A stretch of 64,000 bases of DNA from Alphaproteobacteria bacterium (GTDB lineage: Bacteria > Pseudomonadota > Alphaproteobacteria > Micavibrionales > Micavibrionaceae), in assembly GCA_002401965.1 (NCBI GenBank), contig NVUR01000004.1, positions 1-64,000 on the forward strand, given 5' to 3'. Each line of letters opens with the position of its first letter. Positions within the stretch are counted from its first letter, which is position 1. A program made the position numbers and the translations under genes. Positions 31,827 through 41,333 of the stretch are shown piece by piece. The notes beneath the pieces were generated by a model that was given only the letters and a program-made list of their open reading frames with translations, ran no database searches and was not told the origin of the DNA.

Positions 31827-31883
31827 CGTTGCGTTTGCACTAAAGTCTAGCGTCTTTTTAGAAGAAGGCTGAGGATAAATTAT

Positions 31884-32885
31884 ATGAATTTGACTTTACA
31901 AAATATCCACATTCTTGTCATTGAGGACATCATCCCAATGCAAGATTTACTGAAACATATGCTTAGAATGCTCGGTGTCGGTGAAATCACAACCGCAAAA
32001 GACGGTGCCTCGGGGTATGAAAAGTACGTGAGGGAAACACCGGATATCATCATGACGGATTGGCAAATGCCTGAAATGGACGGGCTGGAGCTCGTACACA
32101 AAATTAGAAAACATAAAAACTCACCCAACAGAAGCATTCCCATCATTATGATGACAGGGTTTTGCGCGCACCAACGTATTTCCCTTGCGCGGGACGGCGG
32201 CGCAACAGAGTTTTTGGTAAAACCCTTCTCTGCAAATGATATTGCGAAACGGCTAGGTCATATCGTACAAAATTCTCGCGACTTTATTGTAACACCAGAA
32301 TTTATAGGTCCGGATAGACGACGCAAAAAAAATGACGGTTACAGGGGCGAAAACAATCGAAAATCCGAGACAAATAAAAAAATTAAGGCGACAGATGTTC
32401 TCGTGCAAAAAACCGGCGTTGGCGCACTTGACCAAATATTAATAGATAAATCGCAAAACGTTTTAGATAACAACAAAATAAATTTCATCCCGATAGTAGA
32501 AAATTTCCTCGCCCAGCTGAATGAAGCCATACACAAAGCCAAGCAGGAAGAAGAACCAACAAGAAAAGCATTAGACGATATGGTCGACCCCATCATGCAA
32601 ATCAAAGCAAATGCCCGCGTTTTAAAATACACTCTGGTTGGTAATCTCGCAGATATCATGCTGACCTTTCTTGAACGACTTAATCTTGCGGATCAATATG
32701 CATTCGAAATTATTCAAGCACATCAGAACACCCTGACGCATCTTGTCAGTCGTGAGATGAAAGGCAGTGGCGGCGACACGGGGGCTGCTCTGGAAAAAGA
32801 ACTACAAAGTGCCTGTAATAGATATATGAATATTAAATCAAAGATACATGAGGGCAAACTCAAAAAAGTTAAAGCAAAGGAATAA
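31884..32885 (+). CDS. CheY-like response regulator with uncharacterised C-terminal region
   Basis: A 333-residue protein. Residues 1-135 are a complete receiver domain with acidic pocket VIEDI, phosphoacceptor D58 in MTDWQMPEMDG and the Lys of LVKPF. A basic linker follows with the motif FIGPDRRRKK (about 145-150), common after receiver domains in alphaproteobacteria. The remaining 180 residues are helical with no recognised DNA-binding or enzymatic output. The ATG follows GAGG. No cognate kinase adjoins it; the hybrid kinase at 60713 is far away. Confidence 0.9.
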   Translation: MNLTLQNIHILVIEDIIPMQDLLKHMLRMLGVGEITTAKDGASGYEKYVRETPDIIMTDWQMPEMDGLELVHKIRKHKNSPNRSIPIIMMTGFCAHQRISLARDGGATEFLVKPFSANDIAKRLGHIVQNSRDFIVTPEFIGPDRRRKKNDGYRGENNRKSETNKKIKATDVLVQKTGVGALDQILIDKSQNVLDNNKINFIPIVENFLAQLNEAIHKAKQEEEPTRKALDDMVDPIMQIKANARVLKYTLVGNLADIMLTFLERLNLADQYAFEIIQAHQNTLTHLVSREMKGSGGDTGAALEKELQSACNRYMNIKSKIHEGKLKKVKAKE

Positions 32886-32925
32886 AAAAACTTTGAAATC
32901 CCGAATAGCTCAATATATCGGCATA

Positions 32926-33831
32926 TTATTTCTGTAAAATCAATGTCGACCATTCGCCAATATCATATTGCTTTTTAAGCGTTAAGCCCTCACCCTCATA
33001 GGCGGAGGCAACAAGGTGCGCTTGTTCAACCAACATCCCTGATAAAACACAATAGCCATTATCATCCAGAACCCGCACCAAATCGGGCGCCATTTCAATG
33101 ACAGGTGCGGCAAGGATATTGGCCAGAATTAATTCATAGGGCTTTTGTTTATCAACGCCGGGTGTGTGAAAGCCATCACCGCAATCGCAGGTCATCGCGG
33201 ATTTACTCAAAGCGACCCCGTTCATTTCTGCATGGCGCGCGGCAACACGCACACTTTCCGCGTCATTATCAACGGCAAGAATCGGGCTTTTCCAGAGTTT
33301 CCATGCGGCAATCGCCAAAATGCCGGAGCCTGTTCCCATATCTAAAATATTCCACGGACAAGCACCTTTGCCCTTAAGGTCAAGCATGGCTTGCAGGCAC
33401 CCTTTGGTGGTTTCATGCTCGCCCGAGCCAAAGGCAGTGGCGGCGTCCACTTGCAGAACGATTTGTTCTTGCGGAATATCGCCTTTATAATGACTGCCAT
33501 GAATAAAGAACGGGCCAATCGAAAAGGGTGGGAATTCCTGATAGGTTTTCTCCAGCCAGTTAATATCGGGCGTTTCTTCTATCTCTATATGTTGGGCGAA
33601 GATATCGACATTCTGTATATTATGGGCAGCAACCTGCAAAGAAAGGCGGGAAATCAGTTCCTCAATCTTGGGCTTTTCGTCCATAATCCATTCTAATATC
33701 CATGGATTATTATGTTTTCGATCCTTACGTGCGGCGGCGCTGGATAAGGCAATATCGACAAATGATTCGGCCAAACAATAGGCAGTTTTATTCGACAATG
33801 CATTTTGAATGTGAAAACGGACTGTATACAA
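32926..33831 (-). CDS. prmA: ribosomal protein L11 methyltransferase
   Basis: SAM-dependent enzyme that trimethylates ribosomal protein L11. The 301-residue product has a divergent N-terminal substrate-recognition domain and a Rossmann methyltransferase domain with AFGSGEHETTKGCLQAM, motif I LDMGTGSGILAIAAWKL, and the N-[IL]-[AL] site as ILANILAAPV. The start is a TTG at 33831, giving the family-like VRFHI segment; a weak ribosome-binding site makes it uncertain. Its location near rplK fits the function. Confidence 0.9.
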   Translation of the reverse strand: MYTVRFHIQNALSNKTAYCLAESFVDIALSSAAARKDRKHNNPWILEWIMDEKPKIEELISRLSLQVAAHNIQNVDIFAQHIEIEETPDINWLEKTYQEFPPFSIGPFFIHGSHYKGDIPQEQIVLQVDAATAFGSGEHETTKGCLQAMLDLKGKGACPWNILDMGTGSGILAIAAWKLWKSPILAVDNDAESVRVAARHAEMNGVALSKSAMTCDCGDGFHTPGVDKQKPYELILANILAAPVIEMAPDLVRVLDDNGYCVLSGMLVEQAHLVASAYEGEGLTLKKQYDIGEWSTLILQK

Positions 33832-33854
33832 GGGATAATGGAGCCTAATAAGTT

Positions 33855-33883
33855 AAAAAACAGAAGGGGCGTCTACCCGCCCC
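33855..33883 (-). terminator. intrinsic terminator after the TIGR02300 gene
   Basis: GGGGCG and CGCCCC form a GC-rich six-base stem with a six-base loop, followed on the minus strand by TTCTG and a run of six T. Confidence 0.8.
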
Positions 33884-33904
33884 CTCTTAAATTACTATGT
33901 GATG

Positions 33905-34300
33905 TTAATCTTCTTCTTTATCAAGCATGGCATCATCTACTTCAGGATCATCATCAACATCGACTCCAACATCCGGAATATCGTCCAAAGTATCTTCGCC
34001 AAGCTCTGTGTTGTCATCGTCATCTTTGTTGTCGTTTGGTTGCTCTGCGTCTTCCAGACTAACAACTTCTACGCCCGAATCTTCTTCTTGGATTTCACCT
34101 TCTTCTTTTTTAGGAGGAGGCGCTTCTTTAACCGCTTCAACAGCGGCAACACGTCCACGGCGCGCTTTTGTTTTTACTTCACCTGTGAATTCTGTATCAC
34201 AAGCAGGGCACATGATTGGGCGGTTATTCATGTCGTAAAAACGTCCACCACAACTTGTGCAAATTCTTTTGAGTCCCATAGGGTTTAATGCTGTACTCAC
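33905..34300 (-). CDS. FYDLN-acid (TIGR02300) family protein
   Basis: A 131-residue protein with an N-terminal zinc-ribbon-like part (GLKRICTSCGGRFYDMNNRPIMCPACDTEF; two CxxC pairs and the FYD.N signature at about residues 9-38) and a long acidic, disordered tail rich in Asp and Glu. This family is largely confined to alphaproteobacteria, and its function is unknown. The start is a GTG at 34300 with AGGAG nine bases before it. It stands as a single unit between prmA and fadA. Confidence 0.9.
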   Translation of the reverse strand: MSTALNPMGLKRICTSCGGRFYDMNNRPIMCPACDTEFTGEVKTKARRGRVAAVEAVKEAPPPKKEEGEIQEEDSGVEVVSLEDAEQPNDNKDDDDNTELGEDTLDDIPDVGVDVDDDPEVDDAMLDKEED

Positions 34301-34490
34301 TTTAATTGTTCTCCTTAGCAGGGTTATTTTCTTCTCAAGTGCCTTATTTTTAGGCCGCTGTCAATGTAAATAGATCGATATTCTTCTTATAGTATAATGG
34401 CAGCTCTGGAAAGAGTATAGACCCAAAGCGCGGATCAATGTACGATAGTTTTGTGGGTCTCACGAAATACATCATTGAAAAGGTATTATT

Positions 34491-35618
34491 ATGCAAAAAT
34501 CGGTCGTTATTTGTGGTTTTAAACGCTCTCCTATGCATTTTGCAAATAAAGGTGATTTGGCAAAAGTTCGCCCCGATGATATGGCAGCAGAGGTTATAAA
34601 ATCTTTGGTTGCGGCCACTGGTGTTAAGGTTGACGATATCGAAGATTTACTGATGGGTTGTGCGTTTCCTGAGGCCGAGCAGGGCTTTAATATAGCCAAA
34701 CTTGTCGCAGGACATGCAGGCCTGCCTGATAGTGTTGCAGGCGCAACATTGAACCGTTTTTGCGGTTCTTCCATGACGACGATACATATGGCGGCAGGCA
34801 TGATCCAAATGAACGCGGGCGAGGTGTTTATTGCTGCCGGTGTTGAGAGCATGAGCCGCATTCCGATGGGTGGATTTAACCCGATGCCCAACCCTGCAAT
34901 CTTCGATGCTGCGCCGGAAGCCTACATCGGTATGGGCGAGACCGCAGAAAATTTGGCGAAAAAATATAAGATTGACCGGAAGAGCCAAGACGAATTTGCT
35001 GTGGCCTCTCATCATAAAGCTGCGGCGGCTGCATCAGGCGGAAAATTCGATGATGAAATTGTTCCCATCGGTGATGTCACCACAGACGGAACAATTCGCC
35101 CCGACAGCTCAACTGAAAAACTCGCAACTCTAAAACCCGCTTTTCTAAGTGACGGCAGTGTAACGGCGGCAACATCATCACCACTGACCGATGGTTCAGC
35201 GGCGGTTCTTGTGTGTTCGGAAGACTATGCGGATAAACATAAACTTGAAAAATTGGCACGAATTAAATCTATTGCTGTGGCGGGATGTGCCGCAGAAATC
35301 ATGGGTATCGGTCCTGTTCCTGCAACAAAAAAAGCATTGGCGCGCGCAGGTCTGACACTGGATGATATCGATATCATAGAGCTGAACGAGGCATTCGCCG
35401 CGCAAGGCCTGTCCGTTATTCAAGAGCTGGGCATGGATATCACAAAAGTCAATCTTGATGGCGGCGCGATCGCACTGGGTCATCCACTTGGCGCATCAGG
35501 TGCGCGGATTACAGGTAAAGCGGCAAGCCTTCTAAAACGCGAGGGTAAAAAATACGCTCTGGCCACAATGTGTATCGGCGGCGGTCAAGGCGTTGCGACT
35601 ATATTGGAGGCGATTTAG
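34491..35618 (+). CDS. fadA: acetyl-CoA acyltransferase (thiolase)
   Basis: Last step of beta-oxidation, thiolytic cleavage of 3-ketoacyl-CoA. The 375-residue enzyme has the acylated Cys in LNRFCGSSMTT near residue 90, the catalytic His in ALGHPLGASGAR near 330 and the second Cys in ATMCIGGGQG near 361. It is the first gene of a fad cluster: an inserted small gene, then the bifunctional FadN-type enzyme and an acyl-CoA dehydrogenase. The gene order and the types resemble the Bacillus fadN-fadA-fadE set. Confidence 0.94.
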   Translation: MQKSVVICGFKRSPMHFANKGDLAKVRPDDMAAEVIKSLVAATGVKVDDIEDLLMGCAFPEAEQGFNIAKLVAGHAGLPDSVAGATLNRFCGSSMTTIHMAAGMIQMNAGEVFIAAGVESMSRIPMGGFNPMPNPAIFDAAPEAYIGMGETAENLAKKYKIDRKSQDEFAVASHHKAAAAASGGKFDDEIVPIGDVTTDGTIRPDSSTEKLATLKPAFLSDGSVTAATSSPLTDGSAAVLVCSEDYADKHKLEKLARIKSIAVAGCAAEIMGIGPVPATKKALARAGLTLDDIDIIELNEAFAAQGLSVIQELGMDITKVNLDGGAIALGHPLGASGARITGKAASLLKREGKKYALATMCIGGGQGVATILEAI

Positions 35619-36086
35619 ATGATTAAGTTTACGTCTGTTCTTTTACTAGCTCTATTGGTTTTGAGTGATGCTAATGCAGGCCCTCAAAAAGCTCTAAAAC
35701 AAGAATTTATCTTAAATGATCAAGGGCAGAAATGTTGGTATTTTCAAGAATTTCAAGATCAAGTTGTTTATTTCACTAATAAACATACTCAAGATATAGG
35801 CATTATTGAGTTTGAAGATAAAAATTGTATGGCAGAGTCTGAATTTGGTTTGGAGATTAATAAAACCAATATAAATAAAATTATTTCAAAGTGGTATTCG
35901 CATGATGATGCAGACTTTCAAACAAGTGCAGGCGAGCTTTATCCAAAGAGTATGCTGCAAATCAAAGGGCAATGTATGCAGTCAAAAACTTATTCTATAA
36001 TAGGTGTTCTTGTTGATTATACAGTCAAAGATGGAAGCATAGAAAAAGTCATTCATGGAAGCAGCGTTGGTGCTTGTCGAGACTAA
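35619..36086 (+). CDS. unknown secreted protein between fadA and fadB
   Basis: A 155-residue product with a signal peptide (about 1-20, VLLLALLVLSDANA). The mature domain has four cysteines that could form two disulphides. I recognise no family. It begins immediately after the fadA stop and ends about 20 bases before the next fad gene, so it is co-transcribed. The coding sequence is visibly richer in A and T than both neighbours, which suggests a later arrival. Confidence 0.8.
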   Translation: MIKFTSVLLLALLVLSDANAGPQKALKQEFILNDQGQKCWYFQEFQDQVVYFTNKHTQDIGIIEFEDKNCMAESEFGLEINKTNINKIISKWYSHDDADFQTSAGELYPKSMLQIKGQCMQSKTYSIIGVLVDYTVKDGSIEKVIHGSSVGACRD

Positions 36087-36103
36087 AATAAAGGGATTAA
36101 GAC

Positions 36104-38545
36104 ATGACATTAAAAATTGAAAAAATTGCTGTTATTGGTGCGGGTGTGATGGGCAGTGGAATTGCTGCGCAGGTTGCGAATGCGGGCTTGCCTGTTGTGT
36201 TGTTGGATATTGTGCCGCCTAAATTAGAAGACTTTGGCGGCAATCGCAATGCATTCGCTGAGGGCGCTGTGGCTAAAATGCTGAAAACCGAGCCGGCTTC
36301 TTTCATGCGCAAGAGTAATGCGAAACTGATTACCTGCGGAAATCTGGAAGATGATCTGGATAAGCTCGCCGATGTGGATTGGATTATCGAGGTTGTCGTT
36401 GAGAACCTTGAAATCAAGCATAAGACTTACGAAATACTGCAAAAGCATCGTAAAAAAGGTTCTATCATATCGAGTAATACCTCGACCATTCCGTTACATA
36501 AACTCGCCGAAGGGCAGCCCGCCGCATTTAAAAAAGATTTCATGATTACCCATTTTTTCAATCCGCCGCGCTATATGCGTTTACTGGAGCTGGTCGTGGG
36601 CAAGGATACGCGTAAAGATGCTATCGAAACCGTGCGCGCCTTTTGTGATGAGCGTTTGGGCAAGGGCGTTGTCGCCTGTCATGATCGTCCAGGCTTTATT
36701 GCCAATCGGTTAGGGGTTTACTGGCTGACCGTTGGTGTGAACGAAGCCATTAAGCAAGGGATTTCCATCGAAACCGCCGATGCGGTGATGAGCAAGCCTT
36801 GCGGCATTCCTAAAACCGGCGTGTTTGGCTTGATTGATCTTGTCGGGATTGATTTGATGCCCAAGCTCTCGGAAAGTTTGCTGACGAACTTGCCGAAAGA
36901 TGATGCCTATCGCGATGTATTTATTGACCATAAATTTATCCATGAGATGATTGATGCTGGCTATACAGGACGTAAAGGTAAGGGCGGGTTTTATCGTCTA
37001 AACCCCGATGCACCCAAAGGCACACGGGAGAAACAAGTACTTCCCCTCGGCACGGGTAAATTCGATGAAGGCAGCTACGCCAAAGCATCCAAGCCGAAAT
37101 TAAAGAGCATCGATGCAGGGCGCAAGGGATTACGCGCTGTCTTAACGACTAAGGATGAGGGTGGGTATTATGCATGGGAAGTGTTGAAGAAAACTCTATC
37201 TTATGCCGCCGAACTGGTGGGAGAAATAGCCGATACTGTCCATGATATCGATGAAGGCATGAAGCTTGGCTATAACTGGAAGGCAGGGCCGTTCGAGATG
37301 ATAGACGCTCTGGGCGGGGAGGAGCATAACGGGCCGCAATGGTTTGCATTTGCGCTTGAAAAGGCTGGTCTTAATGTTCCTGATTTTTTAAAATCCGTTG
37401 GCGATGGCACTTTCTATCGCATCGAAAACGGCAAGCAACAATATTTCGGCACTGATGGGGAATATCATGACGTGGTACGCCCTGATGGTGTGTTGTTATT
37501 ACGTGATGTTAAATTAACCAGTGAACCTGTTATTAAGAATAGTTCAGCAAATGTTTGGGATATTGGCGACGGCGTTTTGTGCTTCGAGAAAACTTCGAAA
37601 ATGAACACGTTTGATGAGGGTACTTTTGATCTGTTGGAGGAAACCAATAAACTGATTTCCAAGTCCGATGATTACAAGGCTTTGGTGATTTACAACGAGG
37701 CAACGCATTTCTCCGCAGGTGCAAATCTGGGGCTGGCGATTTTCATGATTAATATCGCGATGTGGCCACAGGTGGAGAATTTTATTACCCGTGGGCAAAA
37801 AACCTTCATGGATCTTAAATTCGCAGACTTCCCGATGGTCAGCGCGCCAAGCGGTATGGCTCTTGGTGGTGGTTGCGAGATCTTATTGGCGGCGGACGCG
37901 GTGCAGGCGCATGCGGAAACTTATACAGGCTTGGTCGAAGTCGGTGTTGGCCTATTGCCTGGTTGGGGCGGCTGTAAGGAGATGATTTTACGCTTTCAAG
38001 AGCGGGAGCGCGCCAAATTCGCGGCGGATATGAGTAAGATCGGCAAGGATAATATTTGGTTCTCGCCCGATACAACGCCCGTTGGCGCAGTGCGTAAAGC
38101 CTTTGAGGTGATCGGTATGGCGAGCGTATCAAAATCGGCATTCGAAGCCGTAGATATTGGTTATTTCCGCGAAACAGACGGGATCAGCATGAACCGTGAT
38201 CGTTTGCTCTATGATGCAAAACAACGCGCGTTAGAGCTTGCCAAGGGATATACCCCGCCTGAAAAACGCGAAGATATTCGCCTTGGCGGTGCGGGCGCGA
38301 AAATGGCGCTGAAGCTGGCTGTATCGGATTTACGCAAATCAGGCAAAGCAACGCCGTATGATGTTGTGGTATCCGAACATGTTGCAACGGTTCTATCGGG
38401 TGGTGATACCGATTATACCGAAACATTGAGTGAGGATGACCTCATCAAGCTGGAGCTTCAGGAATTTATGAAATTGCTGCGCCATGATGGAACACTGGAT
38501 CGGATCGAACATATGCTAACCACTGGTAAACCATTGAGAAATTAA
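36104..38545 (+). CDS. fadB: 3-hydroxyacyl-CoA dehydrogenase / enoyl-CoA hydratase (FadN type)
   Basis: Bifunctional beta-oxidation enzyme of 813 residues. The NAD-binding motif lies at the very N-terminus (IEKIAVIGAGVMGSGIA, residues 4-20), with dehydrogenase domains to about 450. A crotonase domain occupies the C-terminal part (SAGANLGLAIF oxyanion segment, ALGGGCEILLAADAV and VEVGVGLLPGWGG with the two catalytic Glu positions). This order is the reverse of E. coli FadB and matches Bacillus FadN. It lies in the fad cluster downstream of fadA. Confidence 0.93.
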   Translation: MTLKIEKIAVIGAGVMGSGIAAQVANAGLPVVLLDIVPPKLEDFGGNRNAFAEGAVAKMLKTEPASFMRKSNAKLITCGNLEDDLDKLADVDWIIEVVVENLEIKHKTYEILQKHRKKGSIISSNTSTIPLHKLAEGQPAAFKKDFMITHFFNPPRYMRLLELVVGKDTRKDAIETVRAFCDERLGKGVVACHDRPGFIANRLGVYWLTVGVNEAIKQGISIETADAVMSKPCGIPKTGVFGLIDLVGIDLMPKLSESLLTNLPKDDAYRDVFIDHKFIHEMIDAGYTGRKGKGGFYRLNPDAPKGTREKQVLPLGTGKFDEGSYAKASKPKLKSIDAGRKGLRAVLTTKDEGGYYAWEVLKKTLSYAAELVGEIADTVHDIDEGMKLGYNWKAGPFEMIDALGGEEHNGPQWFAFALEKAGLNVPDFLKSVGDGTFYRIENGKQQYFGTDGEYHDVVRPDGVLLLRDVKLTSEPVIKNSSANVWDIGDGVLCFEKTSKMNTFDEGTFDLLEETNKLISKSDDYKALVIYNEATHFSAGANLGLAIFMINIAMWPQVENFITRGQKTFMDLKFADFPMVSAPSGMALGGGCEILLAADAVQAHAETYTGLVEVGVGLLPGWGGCKEMILRFQERERAKFAADMSKIGKDNIWFSPDTTPVGAVRKAFEVIGMASVSKSAFEAVDIGYFRETDGISMNRDRLLYDAKQRALELAKGYTPPEKREDIRLGGAGAKMALKLAVSDLRKSGKATPYDVVVSEHVATVLSGGDTDYTETLSEDDLIKLELQEFMKLLRHDGTLDRIEHMLTTGKPLRN

Positions 38546-38548
38546 TAA

Positions 38549-38857
38549 TTAGGCGAGTGAAATTGTGTTATCTATTTCAATAACAATATGATCTTTGTTA
38601 TTTCCTAATTTTACGGTCGCGTTTTCTGCTAAATCAGTGGGAAATTCTTGGGAAAGTTCATCATATAAGCCAAATGAAACTGGTGTTGGCTGCCCTTTCA
38701 TAATGCCTGCTCCAAAAAGATCAGAACACATATGTTTTAGGCTGCTATCCGAAACCTCTGCCTTAGAAAATGTAAGCCTAAGTGCGCCCTTATTATTCTC
38801 AAAGTCACCATTATGGCATTCCGTTATTTTGCGTGTGGCTTCTATCGGGGTGTCCAT
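38549..38857 (-). CDS. unknown 102-residue protein
   Basis: Small soluble protein of 102 residues without signal peptide or membrane segment and with two cysteines. Its second half is beta-rich (ATVKLGNNKDHIVIEIDN). I recognise no family. It lies on the opposite strand to the fad genes, three bases from the fadB stop and about 140 bases before fadE, so it interrupts the cluster. The start has GAAGAAAG ahead of it. Confidence 0.7.
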   Translation of the reverse strand: MDTPIEATRKITECHNGDFENNKGALRLTFSKAEVSDSSLKHMCSDLFGAGIMKGQPTPVSFGLYDELSQEFPTDLAENATVKLGNNKDHIVIEIDNTISLA

Positions 38858-39001
38858 AATTATACTTTCTTCAATTTATAGAATTGTTTTACCACGTATT
38901 ATGATGAATGGTCAAATTTCAGGCATTAAGGCTCGCTTATGACTTCTTCGCTTTTCTTACTTATGGTATAATCAACGGACGATAAATCAGAAAGGTTTCG
39001 A

Positions 39002-40786
39002 ATGCCCGTTTATACCCCACCAATCAATGATATCCGTTTCATCTTGCATGATGTTTTAAAAGCAGAGAGCCTGTCCGAATTATACGAAGATTTCTCGATG
39101 GAACTTGCCGATCAAATTCTCGAAGAAGGCGGAAAATTGTGCGAGGAAGTATTCTTTCCCTTAAACCAAAGTGGTGATGGCGAGGGATGCGTGTTAGAGA
39201 ACGATAAAGTCACCACGCCAAAAGGCTTTAAAGAGGCCTATGATACTTTTGCAGAGAATGGCTGGTGTGGCTTGGCATCTGATCCTAATTATGGTGGCAT
39301 GGGCATGCCGATGTTGATTAATACCGCGATGAAGGAAATGCTGTGTTCGTCCAACATGTCACTGTCGATGTATCCGGGGCTGTCTTATGGCGCGTATGAG
39401 GCGTTACATAAGTTCGGAACGGATGCGCTGAAAGATTTATACCTCCCCAAATTGGTGGAAGGTATTTGGTCAGGAACGATGTGCTTGACCGAGCCGCATT
39501 GTGGAACGGACTTAGGCTTAATCAAAACCAAAGCCATTCCTAATGATGATGGCGCTTATAAAATCACAGGAACCAAGATTTTCATTTCCGCAGGCGAGCA
39601 TGATTTAACCGAGAATATTATCCACCTTGTATTGGCGAAATTGCCCGATGCACCAGACGGCGTGCGCGGAATTTCTTTGTTTATCGTTCCCAAATTCTTG
39701 CCCAACGAGGATGGCAGTATTGGCGATCGTAACGCGGTGTCTTGCGGATCGTTAGAGCATAAAATGGGCATCAAGGCGAATTCAACTTGCGTAATGAATT
39801 TCGATGATGCCACGGGCTGGCTTGTCGGTGCGCCGCATAAAGGCTTGCGTGCGATGTTTGCGATGATGAATGATGCGCGCCTTGGCGTAGCGATGCAGGG
39901 ACTTGGCATTGCCGAGGTTGCCTATCAAAACGGCGTTGCTTACGCGAAAGAACGCCTGCAAATGCGTAGCCTAACAGGCGCGAAAGAACCTGATAAGCCC
40001 GCCGATCCAATTATCGTACATCCTGATATTCGCCGGATGTTGATGATATCCAAAGCCATTACCGAAGGTGGTCGCGCTCTATCTTATTGGGTCGGGATGG
40101 AGCTTGATATTTCCCTGAAACATGCAGACGAGAAAGAGCGTCAACGCGCCGATGATTTGGTTGCGTTATTAACCCCGATCTTAAAAGCCTATCAAACTGA
40201 TATGGGGTCAAAGGTCGCCAATATGACGATGCAGATTTACGGCGGTCATGGCTATATCTGGGAAAGCGGTGTAGAGCAATATGTCCGTGATGCGCGCATT
40301 GCCCAGATATATGAGGGCGCAAATGGTGTTCAGGCACTTGATCTTGTCGGGCGGAAAATGCCACAGAATTTCGGGCGTCTATTGCGTCGATTCTTCCACC
40401 CTGTTCAAGAGTTTATTGAGCAGCATCAAGGCAATGCCGAAATGCAGGAGTTCATATTTCCACTGGCTAAATCCTTTATGAAGTTGCAACAATCCACCGC
40501 GATGGTCGCACAACAATCCCTTAAAAATCCTGATGAAGCAGGCGCTGCCTCCGTTGATTATTTGCGCCATTTTGCTTTGGTTGCTATGACATTTATGTGG
40601 TGCCGTATGGTTTTGGTGGCACAGGATAAGCTGGCTAAAGGCGAAGGCGATAAAGCATTTTATGAGGCTAAAATCAAAACCGCACAGTTCTTTATGGCAA
40701 GAATGCTGCCCGAAGCCGATGCGCGCTTTAAAATGGTGCTTGCCGGTGCAGATACTTTGATGGCACCTGCGGCTGAGTCATTTTAA
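39002..40786 (+). CDS. fadE: acyl-CoA dehydrogenase (long FadE/YusJ type)
   Basis: Flavoenzyme for the first oxidation of acyl-CoA. At 594 residues it belongs to the long family with an extra C-terminal domain. Landmarks are CLTEPHCGTDLGLIKTKA (FAD/substrate site), GIKANSTCVMNFDDA, and the catalytic Glu in IYEGANGVQALDLVGRKM near residue 436. It closes the fad cluster, separated from fadB by a small gene on the other strand. The electron acceptor (ETF) is not encoded here. Confidence 0.93.
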   Translation: MPVYTPPINDIRFILHDVLKAESLSELYEDFSMELADQILEEGGKLCEEVFFPLNQSGDGEGCVLENDKVTTPKGFKEAYDTFAENGWCGLASDPNYGGMGMPMLINTAMKEMLCSSNMSLSMYPGLSYGAYEALHKFGTDALKDLYLPKLVEGIWSGTMCLTEPHCGTDLGLIKTKAIPNDDGAYKITGTKIFISAGEHDLTENIIHLVLAKLPDAPDGVRGISLFIVPKFLPNEDGSIGDRNAVSCGSLEHKMGIKANSTCVMNFDDATGWLVGAPHKGLRAMFAMMNDARLGVAMQGLGIAEVAYQNGVAYAKERLQMRSLTGAKEPDKPADPIIVHPDIRRMLMISKAITEGGRALSYWVGMELDISLKHADEKERQRADDLVALLTPILKAYQTDMGSKVANMTMQIYGGHGYIWESGVEQYVRDARIAQIYEGANGVQALDLVGRKMPQNFGRLLRRFFHPVQEFIEQHQGNAEMQEFIFPLAKSFMKLQQSTAMVAQQSLKNPDEAGAASVDYLRHFALVAMTFMWCRMVLVAQDKLAKGEGDKAFYEAKIKTAQFFMARMLPEADARFKMVLAGADTLMAPAAESF

Positions 40787-40986
40787 AGCGACTTGGCTTA
40801 TTAGTTTGTTTGTAGAATTTTCTTCCGAAAAACATCTTAAGCTATTGTTTTAAAACAATTTAGACCCTAAGCGTTTAGAACTGTGTTTTCCGCAATGACT
40901 CCAGTGTCACCTCACCATATCAATATAGCATAATATTCCTATTTCATCAAGAATCAAAGCTGATTGAAGGGGTGGTGAGTATGAAA

Positions 40987-41062
40987 TGGTGCGCCCGGCA
41001 GGATTTGAACCTGCGACCCTTGGTTTCGGAAACCAATGCTCTATCCCCTGAGCTACGGGCGC
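40987..41062 (-). tRNA. tRNA-Arg (anticodon CCG), CCA encoded
   Basis: Full cloverleaf on the minus strand: acceptor stem GCGCCCG/CGGGCGC, D arm TAGCTCAGGGGATAGAGC, anticodon stem TTGGT/ACCAA with loop TTCCGAA, T arm with GGTTCAAATCC, and encoded CCA. The 5' portion is duplicated about 1 kb away at 42047-42067. Confidence 0.96.
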
Positions 41063-41333
41063 TTAACATTTAAAAACAACAGCTTAAGATATAGCCTCAA
41101 GTTCCAGTATTTTGCTCAGGCGACATATGGAGGGTAGGTAATTAATATGCGCGCCCCTCAAACTATGCTGAACATCACCCTTGTAAACAAATCTCACCCT
41201 AGTGTAAACCGCTTTAGCAAGGACAGAGGAGGAAATTAGGGGGTGCTGATTTGTTAATATAAAAAACCGCCAAAATATTTAGTGTATTTTTAAACGCCTT
41301 CGGCCAATAGCGAGCATTGGAAAATACAATAAG

